Assembly: GCF_900156695.1 (NCBI RefSeq)
Contig: NZ_FTOM01000001.1
Span: 744,001-808,000, forward strand
DNA length: 64,000 nucleotides
From: Phaeovulum vinaykumarii
Lineage (GTDB): Bacteria; Pseudomonadota; Alphaproteobacteria; Rhodobacterales; Rhodobacteraceae
Direction of reading: 5' to 3'
Shown here: positions 1 to 7,517 of the stretch, piece by piece
How positions within the stretch are numbered: the stretch's first letter is position 1
Layout: each line of letters begins with the position of its first letter
Position numbers and translations under genes: made by a program
Notes under the pieces: generated by a model
Database searches by the model: none
Seen by the model: only the letters and a program-made list of their open reading frames with translations
Told to the model about the DNA's origin: nothing

Positions 1-840
1 CATCAGCACCGAGATCGGCAGGCCGAAGACCTCGGAATAGCCCTCGGGCATGGTCTCGCCGCGCAGCCGGAATTCACGCCGCAGCCGCGCCGCCGGCACC
101 GCATAGGAATTGAGGATGGCGACAAACCCCAGGATCGTGCCGACGCCCAGCGTGGCGATCAGCGCCTCGGCCCAAAGCGGCTTGACGGGGAAGTCATGGC
201 GGATGCGGTCGGCACGCGCGCGCCAGATCGCCCAGAGAACGCCCAGACAGGCCAGCCCCCCCACTGCCCAGGACAGCGTGTCGCCCAGGGTGCCCTCGAT
301 CCCGCCGAACAGCACGAAGGTCTTGTCCAGCGGGCCCAGGGTCTGGCCGTCGGACAGATACCACGCCACGTTGCGCCAGATCAGCAGCCCCCCCAGCGTG
401 ACGATGAAGGCCGGGATGCGCTGATAGCCGATCAGCCAGCCGTTGAAAGCCCCGATCACCGTGCCCGCCAGCAGCCCCGAGGCCATGGCCAGCGGCGCGA
501 TGGCCGGATGGCCGATGCCCAGCCCCATCGACTGCGGCAGAACCCAGACCTGCATCACCCCCATGACCGCCGAACAGGTGGCCAGAAGCGCCCCCACCGA
601 CAGGTCGATGTGGCGCGTCACGATCACGAAGACCATGCCGGTGGCCATGATCGCCACGCTGACGGTCTGGATCGACAGGTTGAAGATGTTGCGCGGGGTC
701 AGGAAGCGGCCATCGGTGATGACGTCGAAGACAAGACACAGCACCACGAAGGCGCCGATCATCCCCAGAAGGCGGCTGTCGACACCCAGCGCCTGCCACA
801 GCGAACGGCGCGGGGCGGCGGCCTGGACGGGCTCGGACAT
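1..840 (-). CDS. xylH: Xylose-type sugar ABC transporter permease, C-terminus cut by window edge
   Basis: Inner-membrane permease of a CUT2-type sugar importer that moves the sugar handed over by XylF. The reading frame from the ATG at 840 stays open to base 1, giving 280 codons; the family is usually near 400 residues, so the C-terminal third lies outside. Visible are several hydrophobic segments and family-typical stretches such as FVIVTRHIDLSVGALLA (about residues 60-76) and the periplasmic-side GFNGWLIGYQRIPAFIVTLG region. It lies 101 bp downstream of xylF on the same strand, separated by a hairpin. The ATPase gene (xylG) is expected beyond the left edge. Xylose is inferred from similarity of the pair to XylFH and from the adjacent ROK regulator; another pentose is possible. 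Confidence 0.88.
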   Translation of the reverse strand, partial: MSEPVQAAAPRRSLWQALGVDSRLLGMIGAFVVLCLVFDVITDGRFLTPRNIFNLSIQTVSVAIMATGMVFVIVTRHIDLSVGALLATCSAVMGVMQVWVLPQSMGLGIGHPAIAPLAMASGLLAGTVIGAFNGWLIGYQRIPAFIVTLGGLLIWRNVAWYLSDGQTLGPLDKTFVLFGGIEGTLGDTLSWAVGGLACLGVLWAIWRARADRIRHDFPVKPLWAEALIATLGVGTILGFVAILNSYAVPAARLRREFRLRGETMPEGYSEVFGLPISVLM

Positions 841-902
841 GAAACGATCCCTGAATGAAGCGCGGCCCCGGTCGGGCCGGACAGAGGCGGGAAAGGATGC
901 GC

Positions 903-930
903 GGGGGCAGGCCACACGGGGCCCGCCCCC
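903..930 (-). terminator. Intercistronic hairpin between xylF and xylH
   Basis: Arms 903-913 and 920-930 form an 11-bp stem with a 6-base loop. One A/C mismatch on the plus strand becomes a G:U pair in the minus-strand transcript, so the structure is fully paired only in the xyl mRNA. No U tract follows, so it is more likely a 3' stabiliser or partial attenuator. Such an element would favour binding-protein over permease expression, which is the usual ratio in ABC importers. The function is inferred. Confidence 0.5.
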
Positions 931-941
931 GGCGGCCGGGC

Positions 942-1967
942 TCAGTTGCAGGGCGCCGGGCCGTTGCTCACGCCCTGGCAGAGCGTCTCGAGCGGGATCC
1001 ACCCGGCATCGACCACCACCGGCAGGTTGTCACGCGTGATCGGGATCGGCGGCAGGAACTTGGCGGTCATCACCGTGCCCGAAGGCGAGGTCCATTCCAC
1101 CGCGCCCTCGACCGACGCCTTCTCGGTGCCGCCGGCCATGGCCAGGGCGATCTCGGCCGCGGCGCGCCCCAGTTCGCGCGAATCCTTCCAGACGCTGACG
1201 GTCTGCGTGCCCAGCGCGATGCGGTTCAGCGCGGCATGGTCGCCGTCCTGCCCCGAAACCGGAATGCCGGCCATGCCCTGCGCGGTCAGCGCCGCCACCG
1301 CACCGCCCGCGGTGCCGTCATTCGAGGCCACCACCGCATCGACGTTGTTGTCGTTGGCGGTCAGGATCTGCTCCATGTTGCGCTGCGCGTTGGCGGGCAG
1401 CCAGCCGTCGGTATAGGCCTCGCCGACGATGGTGATCTTGCCCGCGTCGATCGCGGGTTGCAGCACCTCCTGCTGACCGCCGCGCAGGAAGTCGGCGTTC
1501 GGATCGGTGGGCGAGCCCTTGATCATCACGTAATTGCCCTCGGGCGCCTGGGCCAGAACGGCGCGCGCCTGCATCCGGCCCACCTCGACGTTGTCGAAGG
1601 TCAGGTAGAAGGCGCGCGGATCCTCGATCAGCCGGTCATAGGCCACGACCGGCACGCCCTCGTCGGCGGCCGCCGAGACCGCCGGCACGATGGCCTGCGT
1701 ATCCTGCGCCAGGATGATCAGCGCATCGACCCCCTGGGCCATCAGGCTCTCGACGTCCGAAAGCTGCTTGGCCGAAGACGATTGCGCATCGGCCGAGACA
1801 TATTTCGCCCCCGCCGCCTCAAGCGCGGCCTTGATCGCGGCCTCGTCGGTCTTCCAGCGTTCTTCCTGGAAGTTCGACCAGGACACGCCCACGGTCATCT
1901 CGGCCCAGGCCGAGGTCGTCGCAAGGCCCGCCGTCAGCGCGACCGCGGCCAGAAGAATCTTGTTCAT
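942..1967 (-). CDS. xylF: Periplasmic xylose-type sugar-binding protein
   Basis: Periplasmic substrate-binding component of the importer, 341 residues, of the ribose/xylose-binding type I fold (Peripla_BP_4). The N-terminus [22 protein letters not shown] is a clean Sec signal peptide cleaved after AWA. Family-like stretches include [19 protein letters not shown] at the start of the mature protein, [10 protein letters not shown], and [13 protein letters not shown] near residue 230. The start at 1967 was chosen because it opens the signal peptide and has GGGAGGG just upstream; an in-frame upstream extension to 2042 would put non-hydrophobic residues before the signal. It is the first gene of the operon, divergent from the ROK regulator, and probably repressed by it in the absence of sugar. 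Confidence 0.9.
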   Translation of the reverse strand: MNKILLAAVALTAGLATTSAWAEMTVGVSWSNFQEERWKTDEAAIKAALEAAGAKYVSADAQSSSAKQLSDVESLMAQGVDALIILAQDTQAIVPAVSAAADEGVPVVAYDRLIEDPRAFYLTFDNVEVGRMQARAVLAQAPEGNYVMIKGSPTDPNADFLRGGQQEVLQPAIDAGKITIVGEAYTDGWLPANAQRNMEQILTANDNNVDAVVASNDGTAGGAVAALTAQGMAGIPVSGQDGDHAALNRIALGTQTVSVWKDSRELGRAAAEIALAMAGGTEKASVEGAVEWTSPSGTVMTAKFLPPIPITRDNLPVVVDAGWIPLETLCQGVSNGPAPCN

Positions 1968-2040
1968 GACACCCTCCCATATCCGAGCCGCTGCCGGGCC
2001 CGCCCGACGCTGTTCGCCAGGGTGCGACAAACCTGCGCCC

Positions 2041-2070
2041 ATTAAATTTGGTTGTCAAAAAAATTTTAGC
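2041..2070. promoter_or_regulatory. AT-rich candidate operator/promoter for xylF and the ROK regulator
   Basis: The 212-bp divergent gap (1968-2179) contains a sharply AT-rich block in otherwise GC-rich DNA. It reads TAAATTTGG on the left and AAAAATTTTA on the right, an imperfect inverted repeat around TTGTCAA. Read on the minus strand it also offers a consensus -35 hexamer, TTGACA, directed at xylF, though no good -10 follows at 17 bp. ROK repressors of sugar operons typically bind such AT-rich imperfect palindromes. Operator assignment is inference. Confidence 0.4.
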
Positions 2071-2179
2071 TGCCAGACTTTCACAAGAGCAAAATCCCGC
2101 ATCATATGGCGCCGCATCGCGGCGAAACGAGGGGCAATTCGATGCTGCAACCGCAGAATATATTTCACCCTGTGAACAA

Positions 2180-3454
2180 ATGAGAGCCGCCGCGCCCCCC
2201 AAACCGCGCGAAATGGGCACCAGCCCCGGCTGCGGGCCGCTGATTCCCCCGCTGTCGGACACCGCGCGCCCGCTGCGCCAGCAGATCTTCGAGCGCGTCC
2301 GCGCCGCGGGTCAGACCGCGCGGGCCAGCCTGGCGCGCGACCTGGCGGTGTCGCCGGCATCGGTGACCACGCTGACCTCCGAGCTGATCGAGGCCGGCCT
2401 TCTCGAGGAAATCGCCACCCCGCGCGAGGCCGACAGTGGCCGCGGCCGGCCGGCGGTGGCTCTGGGGGTGCGGGCCGGGGCGCATCTGGTCGCCGGGATC
2501 AAGCTGTCGGACCGCGAACATACCGCCGTGGTGGTGGATTTCGCTGGCAACCGGCTGGCCGGCGAGGCCATCCCCCGCCAGCCCGGCCCGATGACCCTGC
2601 CCGAACTTCTGGACGCCGCGGACGCGCTTCTGACGCGTGTCTGCGCCAGCGCCGGCATTGCGCGCGACGCGCTGACCGCGGTGGGGCTGGGCGTGCCGGG
2701 CTTTGTCGATGCCGCCTCGGGCACCGTGCATTGGTCGCCCGTCATCACCGAACGCCACCTGCCGCTGGTCCCGCATCTGACCGACCATCTGGGCCTGCCG
2801 GTCCATGTCGACAACGACGCCAACCTGGTCACCCTGGCCGAATTGTGGTTCGGCGCCGGGCGCACGCTGTCGGATTTCGCGGTGGTGACGATCGAGCACG
2901 GGCTGGGCATGGGCTTCGTGCTCAACCACCGGCTCTATCGCGGGGCGCGCGGCATCGGCATGGAGCTGGGCCATACCAAGGTGCAGATGGACGGCGCGCT
3001 TTGCCGCTGCGGCCAGCGCGGCTGTCTCGAGGCCTATGTCGCCGATTACGCGCTGGTGCGCGAGGCGCAGACCGCGCTGAACCTGCCCAACCGCGACACG
3101 CTGGCGGTGGGGGCGCTGCTCGAGAGCCTCTATGACCACGCCAAGGCCGGCAATGCCGCGGCGCGCTCGATCTTCCACCGGGCGGGGCGCTATCTGGCGC
3201 TGGGGCTGGCCAATGTGGTCAACCTGTTCGATCCGGGGCTCATCATCCTGTCGGGCGACCGGATGCGCTATGATTACCTCTATGCCCAGGAAACCCTGTC
3301 CGAGATGGGGGCGATGATGCTCGACACCGGCCGGCCGGCGCCGCGCATCGAGATCCACGCCTGGGGCGACCTGCTCTGGGCGCATGGCGCCGCGGCACTG
3401 GCGCTTCAGGAGGTGACCGAGGCCGCGCTGGACGCCGCGCGGGCGGTGCCATGA
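2180..3454 (+). CDS. xylR: ROK-family transcriptional repressor, XylR type
   Basis: Sugar-responsive repressor of 424 residues. An N-terminal winged helix (about residues 30-85, including SLARDLAVSPASVTTLTSEL) is followed by a ROK/sugar-kinase-like domain. The ROK zinc signature CRCGQRGCLE is intact (around residue 275), preceded by the GIGMELGHTKV segment. It is transcribed away from xylFH, so it probably controls them by sensing the imported pentose. The frame is open upstream to a TTG at 2048, but that overlaps the AT-rich control region; ATG 2180 is preferred and ATG 2213 is possible. Neither has a strong Shine-Dalgarno. The stop overlaps the next gene by ATGA, implying cotranscription with the UnbV protein. 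Confidence 0.82.
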   Translation: MRAAAPPKPREMGTSPGCGPLIPPLSDTARPLRQQIFERVRAAGQTARASLARDLAVSPASVTTLTSELIEAGLLEEIATPREADSGRGRPAVALGVRAGAHLVAGIKLSDREHTAVVVDFAGNRLAGEAIPRQPGPMTLPELLDAADALLTRVCASAGIARDALTAVGLGVPGFVDAASGTVHWSPVITERHLPLVPHLTDHLGLPVHVDNDANLVTLAELWFGAGRTLSDFAVVTIEHGLGMGFVLNHRLYRGARGIGMELGHTKVQMDGALCRCGQRGCLEAYVADYALVREAQTALNLPNRDTLAVGALLESLYDHAKAGNAAARSIFHRAGRYLALGLANVVNLFDPGLIILSGDRMRYDYLYAQETLSEMGAMMLDTGRPAPRIEIHAWGDLLWAHGAAALALQEVTEAALDAARAVP

Positions 3455-5010
3455 GGGGGCGGCGCGCCGGCCTCCTGGCGGTCTGCCTGGCCGCGGCCCT
3501 GCCCGCGCGGGCGGCCGCCGACCCCGCCTTGCCGCCGGTGGCGCCCAGCTTCGTCGATGATGCGGCCCTGTCGCCCGGCCATGTCTACGACGGCGGCTGG
3601 GAGCATTTCGTGGGCGGCGGCGTCGCGGTGCTGGATTGCGACGCCGACGGGCGCCCCGATCTGTTCGCCGCCGGCGGTGCGGCGCCCTCGCATCTGCTGC
3701 GGAACGTCTCCGACCCGGGCGGCCCGATCCGCTTCGAGGCGCGGCCCCTCGATATGGCCGCCGACCAGACCGCCGATCTGCCGGGCGCCGTCACCGGGGC
3801 CTATCCGCTCGACATCGACAGCGACGGCCAGCTTGATCTGGTGCTGCTGCGCGTCGGGCCCAACCTTGTGCTGCGGGGCCTGGGCGCGTGCCGCTTCGCA
3901 GACGCGACCGAAGCCCTGGGCCTGAGCTTCCGCGACGCCTGGACCACCGCCTTCGCCGCGACATGGGAGCCGGGCCAGCGCCTGCCCACGCTGTTCTTCG
4001 GCAATTACGTCGACCGCACCGACCCCGACGGCCCCTTCATGGCCTGCGACACGAACGACGTCTTCCGCCCCCAAGGCGCGCGGTATCGCCCCGCCCTGCC
4101 GCTGGCGCCGGGCCATTGCGCGCTGTCGATGCTGGTCTCGGACTGGACGCGGACCGGCCGGCCCGCGCTGCGCATCGCCAATGACCGCCATTACTACGTG
4201 CGCGGCGGCTACGAGCAGATGTTCACCCTGCCCGCGCTGACCGAGCCCGCGAACTGGCCCAGGGTCTCGCTCTGGGGGATGGGGATCGCCAGCCGCGACC
4301 TGACCGGCGACGGCCTGCCCGAGGTGATGACCACCTCGATGGGCGACCAGCTTCTCCAGATCAACCGCGGCACCGGCTTCGAGGCCGCGCCCTATGACAT
4401 CGGCACCTATGCCCAGCGCCCCTTCATCGGCGGCGACGGGCGGCCCGCGACCGGCTGGCATGCCGAATTCGGCGATCTGGACAATGACGGGCGGGTGGAT
4501 CTGTTCATCGCCAAGGGCAATGTGGACCAGATGCCCTCGAACGCCATGCACGACCCCAACAACCTGCTGATGCAGGGCGCGGACGGCCGCTTTCACGAAC
4601 GCGCCGCCGAAGCCGGGGTGGCGTCGATGGCGCGCGGGCGCGGCGCGGCGCTGGTCGATCTGAACGGGGATGGCTGGCTTGACATCGTGGTGGTGAACCG
4701 CCGCGCGCCGATGGAGATCTGGCGCAACCGCGGCACCGGCGCGGCGCCTCACCGGGTCGAGATCCGGCCGCGGCAGGGCGGAACCAACCCCGATGCCGTG
4801 GGCGCCTGGGTCGAGCTGCGCAGCGCCACGGCGGGCCTTCAGGCGGCCGAGATCACCGTGGGCGGCGGGCATGCCGGCGGACAGGCGTGGGGGCTCCATT
4901 TCGGGCTGGGCGCCGACACCACGGCCGAAGCCCGCGTGATCTGGCCCGACGGAGAGACGGGCGCCTGGGCCCCGGTGCCGGTGGATGGGCGGGCCGAGAT
5001 CACCCGCTAG
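3451..5010 (+). CDS. Secreted FG-GAP/VCBS repeat protein with ASPIC/UnbV domain (CRTAC1 family)
   Basis: Predicted exported calcium-binding propeller protein of 519 residues. The first 24 residues form a signal peptide ending ARAAA. At least five Asp-rich FG-GAP/VCBS loops are visible: DCDADGRPDLF, DIDSDGQLDLV, DLTGDGLPEVM, DLDNDGRVDLF and DLNGDGWLDIV. Residues from about 430 to the end match the ASPIC/UnbV module (VELRSATAGLQ then IWPDGETGAW). The molecular role of this family in bacteria is not established. The start overlaps the xylR stop by 4 bp, yet nothing in the protein suggests sugar transport. It converges on a di-heme peroxidase gene with overlapping stop codons. A role with the peroxidase in the periplasm is inference. 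Confidence 0.8.
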   Translation: MRGRRAGLLAVCLAAALPARAAADPALPPVAPSFVDDAALSPGHVYDGGWEHFVGGGVAVLDCDADGRPDLFAAGGAAPSHLLRNVSDPGGPIRFEARPLDMAADQTADLPGAVTGAYPLDIDSDGQLDLVLLRVGPNLVLRGLGACRFADATEALGLSFRDAWTTAFAATWEPGQRLPTLFFGNYVDRTDPDGPFMACDTNDVFRPQGARYRPALPLAPGHCALSMLVSDWTRTGRPALRIANDRHYYVRGGYEQMFTLPALTEPANWPRVSLWGMGIASRDLTGDGLPEVMTTSMGDQLLQINRGTGFEAAPYDIGTYAQRPFIGGDGRPATGWHAEFGDLDNDGRVDLFIAKGNVDQMPSNAMHDPNNLLMQGADGRFHERAAEAGVASMARGRGAALVDLNGDGWLDIVVVNRRAPMEIWRNRGTGAAPHRVEIRPRQGGTNPDAVGAWVELRSATAGLQAAEITVGGGHAGGQAWGLHFGLGADTTAEARVIWPDGETGAWAPVPVDGRAEITR

Positions 5011-6287
5011 CGTTCGACCGGCAGGCCCGAGGGCACCGCATCGGGCACGCCCAGCCGCCCCCGCAGCGCGACCGGATCGCTCAGGCTGTCCAGAAAGTCC
5101 ACGATCAGGGTGATCTCGTCTTCCGACAAGGGGCGCACCGCGACCGCGGCATCGGCCAACGCCGCCCGTTCGGCGGGGCTGTCAAGGATCGCCCAATCAG
5201 GCTTGGTGTCGGGCAGCGCGGGCAGCACCGCCTGCGCGCGGTCGTATTCGGCCAGCCCGCGGCGCGGGTCGGAATGCGCCCGCAAAAAGGCGCGCAGGTC
5301 GGAATGCGCCCCGGCGTGCCCCCAGGGGCCCGTCTGCGTGACATTGCGCAGCGACGGCGTGCGAAAGGCGAAGAGATCGGCGGGGTCGCCCGTCACGCGA
5401 AACCGCCCCTCGTCGCGGGAATGGCTCTCGAAACGTTCGGTCTTGCCCGGCCCGATCTGCGGCGCGCCCATCGCGTGAAAGGCGTGATCGGTCTGGAACG
5501 GCCCGGAATGGCAGCCGCCGCAACCGGCCGCGCCATAGAAGAAGGCCGCCCCGCGCGGCAACGGCCCGCCCGCGCGCAAGATAGCGTCAAGGGGGCTGGT
5601 GTCCGAGCGCCATTCCTGCGCGACAAAGGCCGCGATGGCGTTCGAGATATCGGTGAAGGCCAGGGGCCGCCCCGCCGCGATTTCGGGCGAAAGCGCACGG
5701 AAGGCCGCGTCATAGGCCGGGATCGCGGCCACCCGGCGCGCGATCAGATCCCAGGCCCCGTCCGGCCCGGTAATCCGCCCCGAGCGCACCGCCTTCGAGA
5801 TCTCGTTCTCGGCGTAATGGCCGGCCATCTCGTCGGGCGACAGCACCGGGAACATCGTCTGCGCCGACAGCACCGAGGCAAAGCCGCTCACCATGTCCTC
5901 GTCGAGCGGGGTGCGCAGCCCCGAGGGCCGCGCCGGATCGGCCGCAATCCGCCCGTCGTGAAAGAGAACGGTGAACTCCCGCGCGCCCAGATTGAAGAGC
6001 GCGGGCGCGTTGCGGGGGATGCGCTGCTCGGGGGTGTTCTCGGGCGTGACGTGGCGCGCCGGGCCCAGACCCACCGCCCCCTCGCCCAGACCCAGCGACA
6101 GCCCGTCCGAGGTGGCAAAGCGCGGATGATGACAGCTCGCACAGGAGATATTGCGATTGCCCGACAGGATCGGGTCATAGAAGAGAAGCCAGCCCAGCCG
6201 CGCCTCGTCGGGGTCCACGGGGGCATAATCGGCGTCGCTCAGCGCACCGAACCCCGCCACAAGCGCCGCGGCGATCAGACCGCCCAT
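5007..6287 (-). CDS. Di-heme cytochrome c peroxidase / MauG-family protein
   Basis: Periplasmic c-type di-heme enzyme of 426 residues that would reduce peroxide or oxidise a protein substrate. Two covalent heme sites are present: CASCH (Cys49, Cys52, His53) and CGGCH (Cys256, Cys259, His260). The spacing and the LGWLLFYDPILSGNRNISC lead-in are typical of bacterial CcpA/MauG-like proteins. An N-terminal hydrophobic stretch (MGGLIAAALVAGFGAL) should direct export. The ATG at 6287 was chosen because it opens that stretch and has a G-rich Shine-Dalgarno; an upstream in-frame extension to 6437 is arginine-rich and unlike a signal. It could be a plain peroxidase or a MauG/MbnH-like modifying enzyme; the sequence alone does not decide. 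Confidence 0.85.
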   Translation of the reverse strand: MGGLIAAALVAGFGALSDADYAPVDPDEARLGWLLFYDPILSGNRNISCASCHHPRFATSDGLSLGLGEGAVGLGPARHVTPENTPEQRIPRNAPALFNLGAREFTVLFHDGRIAADPARPSGLRTPLDEDMVSGFASVLSAQTMFPVLSPDEMAGHYAENEISKAVRSGRITGPDGAWDLIARRVAAIPAYDAAFRALSPEIAAGRPLAFTDISNAIAAFVAQEWRSDTSPLDAILRAGGPLPRGAAFFYGAAGCGGCHSGPFQTDHAFHAMGAPQIGPGKTERFESHSRDEGRFRVTGDPADLFAFRTPSLRNVTQTGPWGHAGAHSDLRAFLRAHSDPRRGLAEYDRAQAVLPALPDTKPDWAILDSPAERAALADAAVAVRPLSEDEITLIVDFLDSLSDPVALRGRLGVPDAVPSGLPVER

Positions 6288-6617
6288 GCGCCTGCCCCCC
6301 GGTCGATACCCGCCACCGCGGCGCCGGGCGGGGCGGCGATATCCCGCGGGGGCCCGCCCCCACCGGCACAGGCGCGCGCGGTGCGGCAGATCGCCGACTT
6401 CACCTGATGGGGTCTGTCGTGGCCAAACTCGGGCCAAGGCGCCGCGGGGCGGGCCGCGGGCACCGACCCATGGCCCCCGTCACGGCGCCGGCCGCCGCGT
6501 CGCCCCGGCTGCCGCGCAGGACGCGCGGGATCGGGTGTCCAGTCCATGCGCGTTTCTCCCCCCTCGTCGTCCTTGCGAGGTCAGCAGAAACGCGCCGCGC
6601 AAGCAAGGGAGAGTTCG
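6288..6617. other. Longest intergenic region (330 bp), divergent, no gene found
   Basis: This gap separates the minus-strand peroxidase gene from the plus-strand YihY gene and should hold both promoters. Reading frames through it give arginine/proline-rich translations with no family features. It is as GC-rich as coding DNA. The only clear structure is the long inverted repeat close to the YihY start, listed separately. Confidence 0.6.
6548..6595 (+). repeat. Inverted repeat ahead of the YihY gene
   Basis: Perfect 10-bp arms GCGCGTTTCT (6548-6557) and AGAAACGCGC (6586-6595) enclose a second 5-bp stem (6562-6566 with 6576-6580). The structure ends 22 bp before the ATG at 6618, so if transcribed it sits in the 5' leader next to the ribosome-binding site. 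It could equally be a protein-binding palindrome. No function can be assigned from sequence. Confidence 0.55.
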
Positions 6618-7493
6618 ATGATCCGGGCCTGGCATTTCACCCGCGGATTGGCCGACAGGATGGGCGCGGCCCATCTGGGGCTGATCGCGGCCGGCGTCGC
6701 CTTCTATGCGATGCTGGGGATCTTTCCCGGTCTGGCGGCGGTGATCGCCATCTGGGGGCTGGTCGCCGATCCGCATGTGATCGCCAGCTATCTGGACGTC
6801 GCGCGCGAGTTCATCCCCCCCGAGGCCTTCGCCATCCTGACCGCGCAGATCGACACCTTGCTCGAGGCGCCGCGTCAGGGGCTGGGCTGGGCCACGGCGG
6901 TCTCGGTCGCAATCGCGCTCTATTCGGCGCGGGCGGGCGTGGCCGGTCTGGTCGAAGGCATCGACATCTTGCACGACACCCGCCCCCGCCACGGCATCGC
7001 GGCCTTCATCCTGGGACAGGTGCTGACGCTGGCGCTGGTGGGGGTGATGCTGGTGGCGCTGGCGGTGGTGGTCGTGGTGCCGCTGGTGCTGGCCTTCCTG
7101 CCGATGGCGGGGGTGCAGGCGCTGATGCTCAAGGCGCTGCCCTGGGTGGCGATGCTGGCGCTGATGCTGACGGCGCTGGGGATCCTTTACCGCTATGGCC
7201 CCAACACCCCCGACCGGACCGAGCGCTGGTTCTCGACCGGCGCGGTGGTCGCGTGCCTGGGCTGGGCGGGGGCATCGCTGGCCTTTTCCTATTACCTGGG
7301 CAATTTCGGCGCCTATAACCGGATCTATGGTTCGCTGGGGGCGGTGATCGCGCTGCTGATGTGGCTTTATCTGTCGGTCTGGGTGGTGCTGGCGGGGGCG
7401 GCGGTCAACGCCCAGATCGCCGCGCGCGCCCGCGCGCCGGACCGGGACCAGCCCCCCGCACCGCCGCAGCCCCGCGCCGGCATCACGCCCTGA
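6618..7493 (+). CDS. YihY/BrkB-family inner membrane protein
   Basis: Polytopic membrane protein of 291 residues, of the YihY/virulence factor BrkB family once misnamed RNase BN. About six hydrophobic segments are visible, with the family signature near the end, YNRIYGSLGAVIALLMWLYL, followed by the NAQ motif of the last helix (GAAVNAQIA). The cytoplasmic C-terminus is proline-rich. The ATG at 6618 is preceded by AAGGGAGAG at good spacing; the frame extends further upstream but without membrane character. Function of the family is unknown, with transport or envelope roles suggested. It is alone on its strand, converging on tamB with a 24-bp gap. Confidence 0.83.
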   Translation: MIRAWHFTRGLADRMGAAHLGLIAAGVAFYAMLGIFPGLAAVIAIWGLVADPHVIASYLDVAREFIPPEAFAILTAQIDTLLEAPRQGLGWATAVSVAIALYSARAGVAGLVEGIDILHDTRPRHGIAAFILGQVLTLALVGVMLVALAVVVVVPLVLAFLPMAGVQALMLKALPWVAMLALMLTALGILYRYGPNTPDRTERWFSTGAVVACLGWAGASLAFSYYLGNFGAYNRIYGSLGAVIALLMWLYLSVWVVLAGAAVNAQIAARARAPDRDQPPAPPQPRAGITP

Positions 7494-7517
7494 GCGCCGG
7501 ACATCGGGCGTGGGGCG

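Noticed and set aside
2048-2179. N-terminal extension of xylR from a TTG at 2048
   Set aside because: It would cover the AT-rich control region, has no ribosome-binding site and adds residues unlike ROK proteins.
5007-6287. Naming the di-heme enzyme MbnH or the neighbour a methanobactin-type copper system
   Set aside because: Two heme motifs alone do not separate CcpA, MauG and MbnH, and no MbnP-like gene is adjacent.
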